In this document: positions 19,216-28,090 of the stretch, in pieces
How positions within the stretch are numbered: the first letter of the stretch is position 1
How the letters are laid out: each line of letters opens with the position of its first letter
Origin: Bacteroidota bacterium
Lineage (GTDB): Bacteria > Bacteroidota > Bacteroidia > Chitinophagales > Chitinophagaceae
Assembly (NCBI GenBank): GCA_016868455.1
Contig: VGGV01000006.1
Coordinates: 62,001 to 126,000, forward strand
DNA length: 64,000 bases
Reading direction: 5' to 3'
Program-made: the position numbers and the translations under genes
Notes under the pieces: model-generated
What the model saw: only the letters and a program-made list of their open reading frames with translations
Databases searched by the model: none
Told to the model about the DNA's origin: nothing

Positions 19216-21259
19216 ATACGGTTCCTGTTTTGGCAGCAAGCACCATTTCCATACTTTTCAAATGCTCATGGGTCTGCTGCAGCATATGGTATTCTTCAGG
19301 GGTATGCATTTTTTCCATATCCAGCTGGTTTTCCAGCAACATCCGTTTTATTTTCCGCAGCTTGAGATAGCTTACTGCCGATTCCACGGCTTCATGGGTA
19401 CGGTCCTCATCCATTTTCAGGTATTGCATCAATTGCGGCCCGTTGTCCTTTGCCACTGTTTGCATGAAATCCTCATACGATTTTTCAAAAAGCCGGGGCT
19501 GGTAGCCGGTTGACTGGCTGAACTCTTTCTTCCAGTGCTCACTTTCCTCGTAAGGAAAATTAAGCAGGGAAACCGTAAACGAGCTGATGCGCTGATCAGG
19601 ATGGTAAACAAAATAATTAGAACTCACCGCTTCACGGTTGCTGTGAAATATATCCCTGAAAGCCCCGATAAGATGAAGCACCTCTTTATTATCCACCAGG
19701 GTTTCATCCACCATCTCTTCAAAAATATAGTCGGCAACCAGCCTGTTATCATCCCATTTTTTGATACCATGCTCCAGTAATATGCGGGCCACTTCTTTTT
19801 CCTGCAATTCATCTTTGAACAGCAGGCTGAAGGTGGCATCATCATAATCCGTTGCTGCAGCCTGCCTAGCATTTTCCTTTGCCAGTTTTGCCTCTTCAAA
19901 GGGTAACTTCCTTTCCTGTGTTACAATGCGGTCACGGATAAATTTATTGACAAGGCTATGCATGCCGGCCTCATCAATTTTTAGTATTTCAGCACATTGC
20001 CGGATATAATCCTGCTGTTTGGTAAAATCTTCCGCTTTGTTGATGCGGGAAATGGTTTCGGCGATCCGGTTCACCACCTCCGATTTTTTTACAGAGTCAG
20101 TACCCGCATCATTCAGCCCCACTTGTAGCTGGAAAAGAATAAAGTCTTTCTTATTCCTGTTCACAAACTCCCTGAAAGCCGAAGCGCCGACTTTGTTGAC
20201 ATAGCTGTCGGGATCATCGTTGTCAGGTATCAATACCAGTTTTACATTAAGGCCTTCTTCCAGCGCCAGGTCCAACCCCCGCAGGGCAGCTTTTACACCG
20301 GCTTCATCACCATCATAGATAATTGTGAGGTTATTGGTGTATTTCCTGATCAGGCGGAGCTGGTCCAACGTAAGTGAGGTACCACCGCTGGCCACCACAT
20401 TTTCAATACCGGCCTGGTGCAGGGAAATTACATCGGTATAACCTTCCACCAGCAGGCATTCATCCGATTTATCAATCGCCTGGCGGGCAAAATAAGAACC
20501 ATACAGGATTTTGCTTTTTACATAAATCTCATTCTCCGGTGTATTGATGTACTTGGGTGCTTTGTCATTGCTCTTTAATATCCGGGCGCCAAAGCCCAGC
20601 ACCTTGCCGCTGTGATTATGTACGGGAAATATTACCCGTCCCCGGTAATTGTCCGCCAGCTGATCGCCTGCCTGCCGGTCAGGCAGGTTGCGGGTTACTA
20701 TAAGTCCCGATCGAATCAGTAATTCCCGGTTATATTGCCTGGCGAGGGCTTCCTTTGTAAAAGCATCTCTTTGCTCAGGGGAATAGCCCAACTGGAATTT
20801 CCGGATGATGTCTTCCCTGAACCCTCTTTCTTTAAAATAAGACAGGCCAATGTCCCGGCCTTCGTCGGTTTCAAATAATTGCTGTACAAAAAACTGCTGG
20901 GCAAACTGGTTGATGATAAAAAGACTGTCGGCCGCCAGCAATTGTTGCCGTTGTTCATCCGACTGAAAAGTTTCTTCGATCTCTATTCCATATTTATTGG
21001 CCAGCCATCGCAACGCTTCGGGGTAACTATATTTTTCATGCTCCATGATGAAGCTGACAGCATTGCCGCTGCGGCCGCAGCCAAAACACTTATAAAGCTC
21101 TTTGGTGGGGGACACGGTGAAGGAAGGCGTTTTTTCATTGTGAAAAGGACAGAGACCAAGGAAGTTGGTTCCCCTTTTTTTGAGCTTTACAAACCCGCCG
21201 ATCACATCAATAATATCCAGCCGGCCAAGAATTTGCTGTATGGTATTCTGTGAGATCAA
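19205..21259 (-). CDS. dnaG: DNA primase
   Basis: 684 aa; FLGLCPFHNEKTPSFTVSPTKELYKCFGCGRSGNAVSF, EGYTDVISLHQAGIENVVASGGTSLT. Confidence 0.96.
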   Translation of the reverse strand: MISQNTIQQILGRLDIIDVIGGFVKLKKRGTNFLGLCPFHNEKTPSFTVSPTKELYKCFGCGRSGNAVSFIMEHEKYSYPEALRWLANKYGIEIEETFQSDEQRQQLLAADSLFIINQFAQQFFVQQLFETDEGRDIGLSYFKERGFREDIIRKFQLGYSPEQRDAFTKEALARQYNRELLIRSGLIVTRNLPDRQAGDQLADNYRGRVIFPVHNHSGKVLGFGARILKSNDKAPKYINTPENEIYVKSKILYGSYFARQAIDKSDECLLVEGYTDVISLHQAGIENVVASGGTSLTLDQLRLIRKYTNNLTIIYDGDEAGVKAALRGLDLALEEGLNVKLVLIPDNDDPDSYVNKVGASAFREFVNRNKKDFILFQLQVGLNDAGTDSVKKSEVVNRIAETISRINKAEDFTKQQDYIRQCAEILKIDEAGMHSLVNKFIRDRIVTQERKLPFEEAKLAKENARQAAATDYDDATFSLLFKDELQEKEVARILLEHGIKKWDDNRLVADYIFEEMVDETLVDNKEVLHLIGAFRDIFHSNREAVSSNYFVYHPDQRISSFTVSLLNFPYEESEHWKKEFSQSTGYQPRLFEKSYEDFMQTVAKDNGPQLMQYLKMDEDRTHEAVESAVSYLKLRKIKRMLLENQLDMEKMHTPEEYHMLQQTHEHLKSMEMVLAAKTGTVFIR
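20667..20687. repeat. Family A palindrome in frame inside dnaG
   Basis: CCTGCCTGCCGGTCAGGCAGG; reverse complement differs by one base from the copy at 6383-6403; encodes LPDRQAG. Confidence 0.8.
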
Positions 21260-21430
21260 AATATAAAACTTACAGGACTGCGAATATACATCATTGACTG
21301 CCGGGTAGCCGGAAAATCACACCCGGGCGTCATTGGTGTTAAAACAGAATGTTTCAATTTTGTTATGTAAATTAAAATTTATCTCAATAAACCATAATCT
21401 TGGGAAGGAGTCTCAGAAAAAAAAGATTTT

Positions 21431-22126
21431 ATGAAAAAAATCAGGATACCAACAGGCATACTTGCCTGTTTACTTTTCATTTCATTTTCTGCAGCAGCAC
21501 AAAACCAGCCGGGGGTTAACTCGACAGGTCTTCCGGGGGATAACTTCAGCCTCCAGGGAGTCCTTCAGATGTTCAAGGATGCTGCTTCCATTGAAGATTT
21601 TGAAAAGGCCATCAATACAGATGGGAATCATGTTAATAACCTCGATTTAAACGGGGACGGGGAAACAGACTATGTGAGTGTTATTGAGAAATCAGAAAAA
21701 GACGCCCATGTCTTTATACTCAGGGCGCTCGTATCAGAAAAGGAGAGCCAGGATGTGGCCGTAATAGAGCTGGAAAAAACCGGGGCCGAATCAGCCGTTA
21801 TACAAATTGTGGGGGATGAAGAGATATATGGTGAGCAAACTATTGCAGAGCCTGCCGGCGATGGCGCCTCAGCTTTTTTAACTGACTATCCTGATTACGG
21901 CACCATCAGCGCACCGGGTAGTGCATGCTCACCGGGTATATACCCCCCACCGAACCCATTCAGCAACTGTAAGAACCCGTCATTCCGCAGCAGTAGGAAA
22001 TTTCCGGGTGACCAGGACAAAAACAAGGGTAACAGACCCGGCTGGTAAAACCACGACTGTTAAAAAGACCACTGTTACCGGTCCAAAAGGGGGAAGGCTA
22101 CAAAAGTGAAAGTCAGGAGACACTGA
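21431..22126 (+). pseudogene. Hypothetical secreted protein gene, apparently disrupted
   Basis: Frame-1 ORF 21431-22048; basic C-terminal part HRVVHAHRVYTPHRTHSATVRTRHSAAVGNFRVTRTKTRVTDPAGKTTTVKKTTVTGPKGG lies in another frame (about 21909-22095); final GKATKVKVRRH* in a third frame ending 22126. Confidence 0.6.
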
Positions 22127-22146
22127 TTACCTCACAACGAATTACG

Positions 22147-22172
22147 GGCTGCCCTGCAAGGCAGCCTTTTTT
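22147..22172 (+). terminator. Rho-independent terminator
   Basis: GGCTGCC-ctgcaa-GGCAGCC TTTTTT. Confidence 0.75.
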
Positions 22173-22340
22173 ATGACCCGGCACATCTGTGCATTACTTT
22201 TTATAAATATTCTGACCCGGTATTTGATTTTTCCGAATTTGGCATTAACTTTCTGGTATTCAGAATACCACCTGACCAATCCGCACCCTCCGAAAAGGCA
22301 AGAGATCTTTTATTGTTTCACTTTTTAAATTTTAAATGCC

Positions 22341-22721
22341 ATGGTTCAGGTAGACATCTCACAGCTCTCCGGCGAGTGCAATGCCTGGAGAGAGAAACTT
22401 CGTCAGTACAAAGAAGAATTTACTTACGATCAGACAAAACTCCAGGAAACCACCCGCCAGTCACTCTCCAAAGATCAGCTACAGGACGTAGAACATCTGC
22501 ACAACCAGTTTCATATTCAGCTTATCAACATCCACGACTTAAAGCAGGCAATTAAAACACACGACCGCAAAATGCAATTTGAAAGAGTTGCCTTCAATGG
22601 CTTTGTAAATGAAGACAGCCTCAGGCGGCATGAAGCCTTGCTGGAAGAATTTCAGTCGTTGGAGCAAACCCTGCTCGGCCTCAGGGAAGAGTTTAACGAT
22701 TACCTGAAGCAAACGCAGTAA
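22341..22721 (+). CDS. Hypothetical coiled-coil-like protein
   Basis: 126 aa, Q/E/K-rich helical composition. Confidence 0.6.
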   Translation: MVQVDISQLSGECNAWREKLRQYKEEFTYDQTKLQETTRQSLSKDQLQDVEHLHNQFHIQLINIHDLKQAIKTHDRKMQFERVAFNGFVNEDSLRRHEALLEEFQSLEQTLLGLREEFNDYLKQTQ

Positions 22722-22812
22722 TAAGTTAACTGGTTGATTGGCTAATTGGTTGATCAGCCCTGTGCACATACCTTTTGTTAATGTGCTTGTCTTTATACCC
22801 CCCATTAAATTC

Positions 22813-22831
22813 TCCGAAGGAGTCCTTCGGA
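22813..22831. repeat. Double palindrome TCCGAAGGA-g-TCCTTCGGA
   Basis: Perfect 9-bp arms; core shared with CCTCCGAAGGAGG of the 6371-6419 repeat. Confidence 0.6.
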
Positions 22832-22871
22832 CTGAAGACAAATAAGTTTTTTCATATCTAAAGCGAACGTC

Positions 22872-25007
22872 ATGCCTGAATTTGATACCTCACATGTAAA
22901 AAATATTGTCTTGCTGGGCCATGCCGGCTCGGGTAAGACCACCTTAGCGGAATGCATGCTATATGAAGCCGGCATCATTACCCGCCGCGGCAGCATAGCC
23001 GAAAGAAATACCACTGGAGATTACCACGAACTGGAACAGGACCGTGGTAATTCTATTTTTAGCAAGCTCCTGCACGCCAAATGGAGGGGTTATAAGATCA
23101 ATATTATTGACACTCCCGGTTATGATGACTTTGTGGGCGAAGTGATATCTGCATTAAAAGTTGCCAACACCGGGGTGATGATGCTGAATGCCGTAATGGG
23201 AGTGGAGGTGGGGACCGATATCATCTGGGATTACACCGAAAGATTTAAGACCCCGATGATATTTGCTGTGAACAAACTGGATGATGACAATGCCGACTTT
23301 GATAAAACAGCGAGGGAGGCCAAAGCTCATTTTGGCAGCAAAGTGTCGGTAGTGCAGTACCCCCGCCAGACAGGAGCCGGTTTTCATGAGATCATTGATG
23401 TGCTGCGGATGACCATGTACAAATTTAAGGATGGAGGCGGCAAGCCGGAGAAAATGCCCATCCCGGATGATGAAAAAGCAAGGGCGGATGAACTGCACAA
23501 GGATCTGATTGAGGCAGTGGCCAGCAATGATGAAACCCTGATGGAAAAATATTTTGACAAGGGCGAACTGGATGAGGATGAAATGAAGAGCGGGTTGAAA
23601 AATGCAATGATCAACCACGACCTGTTCCCGTTGTTCTGTCTTTCAGCAGAACGCAATATGGGCAGCGGCCGACTGATGGGTTTTATTGATAATATATGCC
23701 CCAGCGCCAACGAAATGCCGCCTCAAAAAACCAAAAGCGGCGAAGCGCTTGCCTGCGACGCAAATGGCCCGGCCTGCGTCTTTATTTATAAAACTATTTC
23801 AGAACCGCATGTGGGTGAACTTTCTTTCTTTAAAGTATATTCCGGCACCATTAAAAGCGGGATGGAACTGGAAAATGAAAGTACCGGCGTAACGGAAAAG
23901 ATCAGCCAGCTCTTCCTGGTGGAAGGCAATAAACGAACCGCCACCAATGAACTGGTGGCCGGTGATATCGGTGCTACGCTGAAACTGAAGAATACTCATA
24001 CCAATAACACCCTGCATGCAAAAGGTAAGAATTATGAACTGCCGCCTATTGAATTTCCTCCGCCGAATATGACGGTAGCTATTGAACCGCTGAAGAAAGG
24101 AGAGGAGGAAAAACTCTCCCAGGCCATGCACCAGCTGAAAGAAGAGGATCCGACACTTATTGTGGAAGTTTCATCCGAACTGAAGCAAACACTGATCCAT
24201 TGCCAGGGTGATATGCACCTTGCCGTTGCCAAATGGAAGATTGAGCATAATCATAAACTGGAAGTGAAGTTTGTTAAACCCAGAATTGCTTACCGGGAAA
24301 CCATCCGCAAAATGGCCGATGCCAGCTACCGCCATAAAAAACAAAGCGGCGGCGCCGGTCAGTTTGGCGAAGTGTATATGCGGATAGAACCCTGGTACGA
24401 GGGCATGCCCGAACCAACTGACCTGAACGTACGGGGCCGGGATACCCATGACCTCGACTGGGGAGGTAAACTGGTTTTTTACAACTGCATTGTCGGCGGC
24501 GCCATTGATGCCCGGTTTCTTCCTTCTATATTAAAAGGGGTGATGGAAAAAATGCACAACGGCCCGCTTACCGGCTCCTATGCACGGGATATCCGGGTAT
24601 GTGTGTATGACGGCAAGATGCATCCGGTTGACAGTAATGATATCTCTTTTAAAATTGCCGGGTTGCAGGCTTTCCGCCAGGCTTTCCAGCAGGCTGACCC
24701 GCAGATACTGGAACCTATTTATAAAGTGGAAGTGCTTTGTCCGGACGACCTTACCGGTTCAGTGATGGGTGACCTGCAGAGCCGCCGCGCCATTGTGGAA
24801 GGGATAGACAACGAAGGGCATTTTCAGAAAGTGATAGCCAAGGTGCCGCTGGCGGAAATGGACGGGTATTCTTCCTCACTCCGCTCCATTACACAGGGAA
24901 GGGCTAGGTTCACCATGGGTTTTCATGCCTATGAAGCGGTGCCCTTTGAGCTGCAGCGAAAACTGATTGATGAGTATGCCAAACATGCAAAAGAAGAGTA
25001 CGCATAA
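22872..25007 (+). CDS. Elongation factor G-like protein (EF-G paralog)
   Basis: 711 aa; LLGHAGSGKTTLAECML, DTPGYDDFVGEV, NKLDDD; diverged G1 region compared with canonical EF-G. Confidence 0.9.
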   Translation: MPEFDTSHVKNIVLLGHAGSGKTTLAECMLYEAGIITRRGSIAERNTTGDYHELEQDRGNSIFSKLLHAKWRGYKINIIDTPGYDDFVGEVISALKVANTGVMMLNAVMGVEVGTDIIWDYTERFKTPMIFAVNKLDDDNADFDKTAREAKAHFGSKVSVVQYPRQTGAGFHEIIDVLRMTMYKFKDGGGKPEKMPIPDDEKARADELHKDLIEAVASNDETLMEKYFDKGELDEDEMKSGLKNAMINHDLFPLFCLSAERNMGSGRLMGFIDNICPSANEMPPQKTKSGEALACDANGPACVFIYKTISEPHVGELSFFKVYSGTIKSGMELENESTGVTEKISQLFLVEGNKRTATNELVAGDIGATLKLKNTHTNNTLHAKGKNYELPPIEFPPPNMTVAIEPLKKGEEEKLSQAMHQLKEEDPTLIVEVSSELKQTLIHCQGDMHLAVAKWKIEHNHKLEVKFVKPRIAYRETIRKMADASYRHKKQSGGAGQFGEVYMRIEPWYEGMPEPTDLNVRGRDTHDLDWGGKLVFYNCIVGGAIDARFLPSILKGVMEKMHNGPLTGSYARDIRVCVYDGKMHPVDSNDISFKIAGLQAFRQAFQQADPQILEPIYKVEVLCPDDLTGSVMGDLQSRRAIVEGIDNEGHFQKVIAKVPLAEMDGYSSSLRSITQGRARFTMGFHAYEAVPFELQRKLIDEYAKHAKEEYA

Positions 25008-25010
25008 AGC

Positions 25011-25049
25011 CCTGCCTGACGGTTTACCTACCGAAGGTAGGCAGGCAGG
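25011..25049. repeat. Family A palindrome with a nested palindrome (CCTGCCTGACGG-TTTACCTACCGAAGGTA-GGCAGGCAGG)
   Basis: Direct read; family A arms with an additional ACCTACC/GGTAGG hairpin at the centre. Confidence 0.7.
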
Positions 25050-25313
25050 CAATACTAACTGCTGCGTTTTAAAAAGGCTGCCGGTTGGCGACCTTTTTGT
25101 TTAAGTACATAGCTTCAGTTGTGTGTTAGAAACCCAGATCAACTTTTTTGAACTTGATATCTTTTTATTGTGAGGAAGACTCAGGATGACCGGAGTCTCC
25201 TTCGTAACGCAAAAAAAGGAAAAATGGAAGGAAGAACTCCTTGACAACAAAAACGGTCTCATTTAAAAGTATTTCAACAAGGGGTATTAATCAATATTTA
25301 GTACCTTGACCGG

Positions 25314-26099
25314 ATGAAGAATCTGCCCAACCTCTCTGACCCTTTCTGGTTTTTTGCAGCCACCCTCATCATCTTTGCCATAGTGGTGGGCCGTTATTTT
25401 CTTATTTCTGGGTTATTCTACCTGGCTTTTTATGTTTGGCGCAAAGAGAAATGGGCAAAACGAAAACTCAACCAGCGGGAATATCCCCGCGGGCAGTTTC
25501 GTAAAGAAATAACCCGGAGCACCATCACCAGCATCCTGTTTGGCTTATCCGACGCTTTATTGCTGCTGCTATGGCAGCAAGGATATGCCAGAATATATGA
25601 AGATGTTCATGACTACCCTTTGTGGTGGATGCCCTTCAGTTTGCTGATTGCACTGGCGCTGCAGGAAACCTATTACTACTGGCTGCACCGCTGGATGCAT
25701 ATCCCCGGAATCTACCGGATCGTACACCAGTGGCATCATGAAAGCCATATAGCCTCACCGTGGACGGCTTTTTCCTTTCATCCCATCGAAGGTTTTATTC
25801 AGGCCATATTCCTGCCGCTGGTATTGCTTTTTCTGCCTATGAATGTTTGGGTGCTGGTTTTCATGCTGGTCATTATGTCGTTCAGCAGTGTGATCAATCA
25901 CCTCGATATTGAAATCTATCCCCGCTGGTTTGCCCGAATTCCCCTGTTACGGACGGTGATCGGGGCCACACATCATTCCCTGCACCACAAGCAATTTAAA
26001 TACAACTATGGACTATACTTTACCTGGTGGGATACCTGGCTGAAAACTGAAAGCCCGCTATTCAATCAGGTATTTGAAGAAAAAACAGGGCAAAAATAA
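25314..26099 (+). CDS. Sterol desaturase / fatty acid hydroxylase family protein
   Basis: 261 aa; YWLHRWMHIPGIYRIVHQWHHESH, HHSLHHKQFKYNYGLYFTWWD. Confidence 0.92.
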   Translation: MKNLPNLSDPFWFFAATLIIFAIVVGRYFLISGLFYLAFYVWRKEKWAKRKLNQREYPRGQFRKEITRSTITSILFGLSDALLLLLWQQGYARIYEDVHDYPLWWMPFSLLIALALQETYYYWLHRWMHIPGIYRIVHQWHHESHIASPWTAFSFHPIEGFIQAIFLPLVLLFLPMNVWVLVFMLVIMSFSSVINHLDIEIYPRWFARIPLLRTVIGATHHSLHHKQFKYNYGLYFTWWDTWLKTESPLFNQVFEEKTGQK

Positions 26100-26101
26100 A
26101 T

Positions 26102-27302
26102 CTACCTGTCCCTGTACACAGCGATAGAGGAAGTTTTGTCACTCCATCCCGAAAGATAAAACCGGTTTTTTGATCCGGTGATGGTATAATTTTTACCGCC
26201 GAAATTTTCATTTTCATACAGCACTACCCGGTAGCCTGCGGGCACCTGCAGTGAGCTGAGTGCATTGTCCGGAAAACCGAGCATGGCCATATTGCTGTAA
26301 GTGCCCGGTAAAACTGCAGCAGATTGCCCTTTGTAATTCTCATCCACATAAATGATAACCTGCTGGTTGCTGCCCGGGGGGATTGTTGCCGTAATTACCT
26401 CCGTACCCTTTGTCTTCCACTACCAGGGATCCGATCCGGTCGTTCAGCGAATAGGAGAGGCAATTCTGATTTTCTGTAAGTGTATAGGAAGAGCCGGAAA
26501 GGTTTTCATTATTCACAAAAACTTTTACCCGAAGACTGGATGGTATTTCAACCGATGAAATATCATACCTGAAGAGCCCCAGTTTATCGCCCTGGTAATA
26601 GCCCGGGACCAGATGAATGCTGTTGCCCCGGAAATTACAGTCAGTATAAAATGCAGCAACTGCATTACCACCTCCGTAATTACCGCCACCATATCCACCA
26701 CCTGCCTGCCGGTATTCGATGACCAGTGATGTGATTCTGTCATTATAGATACTGCCCAGGCAGTTTTGGCTTTGCTCAAATGTGTAAGAGTATCCTGTTG
26801 CATTTTCACTGGCCGTGTACACTTTTACCTGCAGGTTGCCATAAATCATGAAGGAAGAAATATTTTCCCTTAATGAACCTAACTGTGCTGCTGTATAAGT
26901 ACCGGGCCCCAGGCTGCGGGAATAACCTTTGGAGTAACAGTCGTTGTAGAAAATAACATAATCATTGGGATTATATCCCGGGGGTAAGGTGCTTTCCACC
27001 ACTATTGAAGAAGCCATATCATTCCACTCATTATCCAGGCAGGTAACAGTAGAGGTAAATGTTTTTGATTTTCCTTTAAAGTCGTCGTGTTCATAAATAG
27101 TTATCCGCATACCGTTGGGTACCTAGAAACCGGATAAACGGTCGTTGTCAATTTTCATCTGGTAACCGCGGTAGTTGCCCGGCTCCAGGAAATAGGAGCG
27201 GCCCCGGTAATTGCAGTCCTCGTAAAGTGTTACATATTGCTGGGCCGATATGCTGGTAACAAAAAAGAAGATAACTCCGGCGAGAAGCAGTTTCGGTTGC
27301 AT
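26102..27302 (-). pseudogene. Four-domain beta/gamma-crystallin-like secreted protein, broken by an amber codon and a frameshift
   Basis: Signal peptide at 27302 (MQPKLLLAGVIFFFVTSISAQQYVTLYEDCNYRGRSYF); in-frame TAG at 27125-27123; frame change near the C6 tract (plus-strand G run 26376-26381); ORFs 26340-27110 and 26102-26347 are its pieces. Confidence 0.85.
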
Positions 27303-27358
27303 AAGGCTGATTTTAATGGTTCAGGAATAAAAAAGTTAGGCATTTTATACCGGTTTTC

Positions 27359-28015
27359 TTAAAACTTTACACATTCATTCAGCTCTTTTTCGGTGTATGA
27401 CAGGTTATATTGTTTCAGTACTTCATCCGGTACGCCATTCCACTGGTTTGGCTTGTTGCCGTTATAGCCCAGGTCTTTTACACCGATTTCTGATGTATAA
27501 AAGCCGGTGGCGGTTAAATCCCGCATCAGGCTGAAAAATTTTACGCCCTGGCTCATGCCCGGTTTTGCTTTTTGAGGATAGGCAATCTGGTCCACCAGTT
27601 CAGTTTGCTGTGCAGGGGCACAGTCTTTAAACGGCTTCTCATACTTCTTCAGGCATTGCATATCCAGCCACCGCAGCCCGCCCCGCAGGGGCACCTGGTG
27701 CTGGGGCATGTCTTTTACAATGAATTCAATGAACTCCGGCACTTTGGCATCGGAAGCGCTGCCGCTTATTTCATCTTTGGGAATGATGATATCTGCAAGA
27801 ATGGTAATGGTTGCCATTTCATGTTCCGTAAAGAATTTTTCTTTGGCAAGAATTTCTTTTTCATATTTCAGTTCATCAGGATTGCGGTCGAGATTGAACT
27901 TGGGTTCGCTTTTTGCAGCAGTTGTTTTTTTGTCATCGGTTTTACAGCCTGCGACCACTGCAGGAACAGATATTGCTCCTGTTGCTATTAGTTTAAGTGA
28001 TTCCCTTCTGTCCAT
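27359..28015 (-). CDS. Gluconate 2-dehydrogenase subunit 3 family protein
   Basis: 218 aa; Tat-like/lipobox N-terminus MDRRESLKLIATGAISVPAVVAGCK; FTEHEMATITILADIIIPKDE; adjacent to GMC oxidoreductase. Confidence 0.88.
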   Translation of the reverse strand: MDRRESLKLIATGAISVPAVVAGCKTDDKKTTAAKSEPKFNLDRNPDELKYEKEILAKEKFFTEHEMATITILADIIIPKDEISGSASDAKVPEFIEFIVKDMPQHQVPLRGGLRWLDMQCLKKYEKPFKDCAPAQQTELVDQIAYPQKAKPGMSQGVKFFSLMRDLTATGFYTSEIGVKDLGYNGNKPNQWNGVPDEVLKQYNLSYTEKELNECVKF

Positions 28016-28029
28016 TTCCTTTCATTTGC

Positions 28030-28090
28030 GGGCTAAAGCCCAGTTTTTATTATCAGTATTTTTCTCTCCGCCCTGAAGGGCGGAGTTTTT
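28030..28090. repeat. Paired palindromes GGGCTAAAGCCC and CTCCGCCCTGAAGGGCGGAG
   Basis: Two hairpins, each followed by a T-rich stretch on the plus strand, between two minus-strand genes. Confidence 0.6.

Noticed and set aside
26340-26381. Programmed frameshift or phase-variable tract in the crystallin gene
   Set aside because: The tract is only six bases and the gene has a separate nonsense codon, so regulated switching is not supported without read-level variants.
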